A DNA stretch of 64,000 bases, taken from contig NZ_CP023701.1 of NCBI RefSeq assembly GCF_008704535.1, positions 2,976,001-3,040,000 on the forward strand, in the 5' to 3' direction. The notes under the pieces were generated by a model, which had not been told where the DNA came from, made no database searches, and was given only the letters and a program-made list of their open reading frames with translations. Below are positions 63,083 through 64,000 of the stretch, in pieces. The stretch's first letter is position 1. Each line of letters opens with the position of its first letter. Origin of the DNA: Streptomyces subrutilus. GTDB lineage: Bacteria; Actinomycetota; Actinomycetes; Streptomycetales; Streptomycetaceae. A program made the translations under genes and the position numbers.

Positions 63083-63724
63083 CTACGCGGGGGCGGCGGT
63101 GCGGTGGCGGCCCGCGGCCGCGGCGGCCAGCCGGCCGAGCGCCTCGTCGCGGCCGCAGGGGTGCGCGCCGAGGGCGCAGTGGCGGGCCACGATGCCGCGC
63201 TCGGCCCGCATCAGCCGCCAGCCCCTGCGCAGCAGGAACGGCACGGACTTGCGCCCCTCGCGCAGGTCGCGGGCGAGCCGGCGGCGGAAGGTGGTCGCGG
63301 GGCGCCCGCGCAGGCACAGGGCGTCCGCGAGGACGCCGCGCTCCTGGCAGCGGGCCACGATGTCGGCGGCGAAGATGCCCTCCGCGATGAACAGCGGCGT
63401 CCGCGGGGAGCGGGCGATGTCCAGGGTCTCGCTCCCGGTGCGCGAGCTGGTAGCGATGTCGTAGACGGGCACCTCGGTCCGGCCCGCCGCGCACAGTTCG
63501 GCGATCGCGGCGACGGCCGCGTCGGCGTCCCAGGACAGCGGGGAGTCCCAGTCGATGTCGGAACTGCCGTCGACGAGCGGGAGGCCGGGGTCGCCGGCCT
63601 CCTTGTAGAAGTCGTCGAGGCGCAGCACGGGCAGGCCCGAACGGGCGGCCAGCACGGATTTTCCGGAGCCCGACGGACCGGTCAGCAGGACGACGCGGGT
63701 CGGCGAAGGAGAGGAGCAGCTCAC
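63083..63724 (-). CDS. uridine kinase-like P-loop protein
   Basis: 213 residues from GTG 63724 (V-S-C-S-S-P-S-P-T-R). Walker A L-L-T-G-P-S-G-S-G-K-S-V-L-A, then L-P-V-L-R-L-D-D-F-Y-K-E (substrate Asp), D-W-D-S-P-L-S-W-D and F-I-A-E-G-I-F-A-A-D, the order seen in uridine kinase/phosphoribulokinase proteins. R-R-L-A-R-D-L-R-E-G-R-K is the lid region. It likely phosphorylates a nucleoside such as uridine with NTP, though streptomycete members are untested. Convergent with sigQ. Confidence 0.82.
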   Translation of the reverse strand: MSCSSPSPTRVVLLTGPSGSGKSVLAARSGLPVLRLDDFYKEAGDPGLPLVDGSSDIDWDSPLSWDADAAVAAIAELCAAGRTEVPVYDIATSSRTGSETLDIARSPRTPLFIAEGIFAADIVARCQERGVLADALCLRGRPATTFRRRLARDLREGRKSVPFLLRRGWRLMRAERGIVARHCALGAHPCGRDEALGRLAAAAAGRHRTAAPA

Positions 63725-63844
63725 GGGACACCAGTGTGAACCATTCCCCCGGGTAGGGGACCCTCCCGGTGGCCGGTTGGTATCCAGGATCACACCTCCA
63801 CTACGCTGCGTGCGCACGCGACTACGACCACAGGCGGGAATCCC

Positions 63845-64000
63845 ATGGCACGTCACGCAGCCCCCTCCACCCCCGGCCGGCTCCGCGCGGCGGGCCTGAC
63901 GGTCTCGATGGCCGGCGCCGCCTTGGCGATGGCCGCCGGGGGCGCCCAGGCCGGCGAGCTGTCCGTGCCGGCGGCCCTGGCCGGGGTGGCCGACCCGGTG
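63845..64000 (+). CDS. 5' end of a secreted protein gene, cut by the window edge
   Basis: 52 codons are visible from ATG 63845. The N-terminus has basic residues, then a hydrophobic core (A-G-L-T-V-S-M-A-G-A-A-L-A-M-A-A-G-G-A-Q-A), a typical signal peptide with an Ala-x-Ala-like cleavage site. Divergent from the kinase gene; TACGCT at 63803-63808 could be its -10. Product cannot be named. Confidence 0.7.
   Translation, partial: MARHAAPSTPGRLRAAGLTVSMAGAALAMAAGGAQAGELSVPAALAGVADPV

Overview
The window is a typical high-GC Streptomyces chromosomal core segment. Evidence: strong G/C bias at third codon positions, GTG and TTG starts, 4-base GTGA gene overlaps, leaderless promoters (TANNNT seven bases before the start codon), mycothiol chemistry (mca), DrrAB-type exporters, and the afsQ1-afsQ2-sigQ regulatory locus known from S. 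coelicolor. From memory, the gene order resembles S. coelicolor core gene order from sigQ/afsQ up to mca/greA; this was not checked by alignment.

Layout. 1-3.2 kb: trhA-like membrane protein, a 64-bp tandem repeat and a DUF255/thioredoxin-fold gene. 3.2-6.6 kb: a small accessory patch with a RAMA-CBS-HEPN protein, a decayed membrane-protein gene and a Uma2 nuclease gene with an internal stop, bounded on the far side by a broken second copy of the 5' end of the DUF255 gene. 6.8-12.2 kb: intact Uma2 nuclease, DUF4344 metallopeptidase, a 173-bp near-palindromic element, and a large membrane-linked NB-ARC/TPR STAND ATPase. 12.3-22.9 kb: housekeeping and stress genes (mca, DUF4307, greA, DrrAB-type ABC exporter, ilvA, a MarR regulator, a sigma-like pair, metB, msrA). 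23-31.4 kb: secreted sulfatase, zinc alcohol dehydrogenase with a divergent XRE regulator and a three-site operator array, MacB-type ABC system, L,D-transpeptidase. 31.5-37.4 kb: small proteins including a possible sortase substrate, hutH, a diguanylate cyclase, an enoyl-CoA hydratase and a class III adenylate cyclase. 37.6-44 kb: acyl-CoA carboxylase cluster (birA, pccB, epsilon subunit, maf, biotinylated alpha subunit).

44-53.2 kb is a second accessory patch: an FG-GAP/LGFP remnant, a 2,431-residue RHS polymorphic toxin with a Hint domain and a C-terminal toxin of uncertain family, and the DUF6193 gene immediately downstream, the likely immunity protein. 53.2-59.1 kb returns to core: DeoR regulator, LpdA-like quinone reductase, gamma-glutamylcyclotransferase-like protein, purine nucleoside phosphorylase, phosphomannomutase. 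59.2-62.9 kb is the afsQ locus (lipoprotein, AfsQ2 kinase, AfsQ1 regulator, divergent sigQ) with a GTGAC-N6-GTGAC AfsQ1-type box between the divergent genes. The window ends with a uridine kinase-like gene and the start of a secreted protein.

Best candidates for something undescribed are the RAMA-CBS-HEPN protein with its flanking duplication (a plausible modified-DNA-sensing RNase defence gene), the RHS toxin/DUF6193 pair, and the 173-bp palindromic element. No tRNA, rRNA, CRISPR array, complete insertion sequence or prophage was seen.
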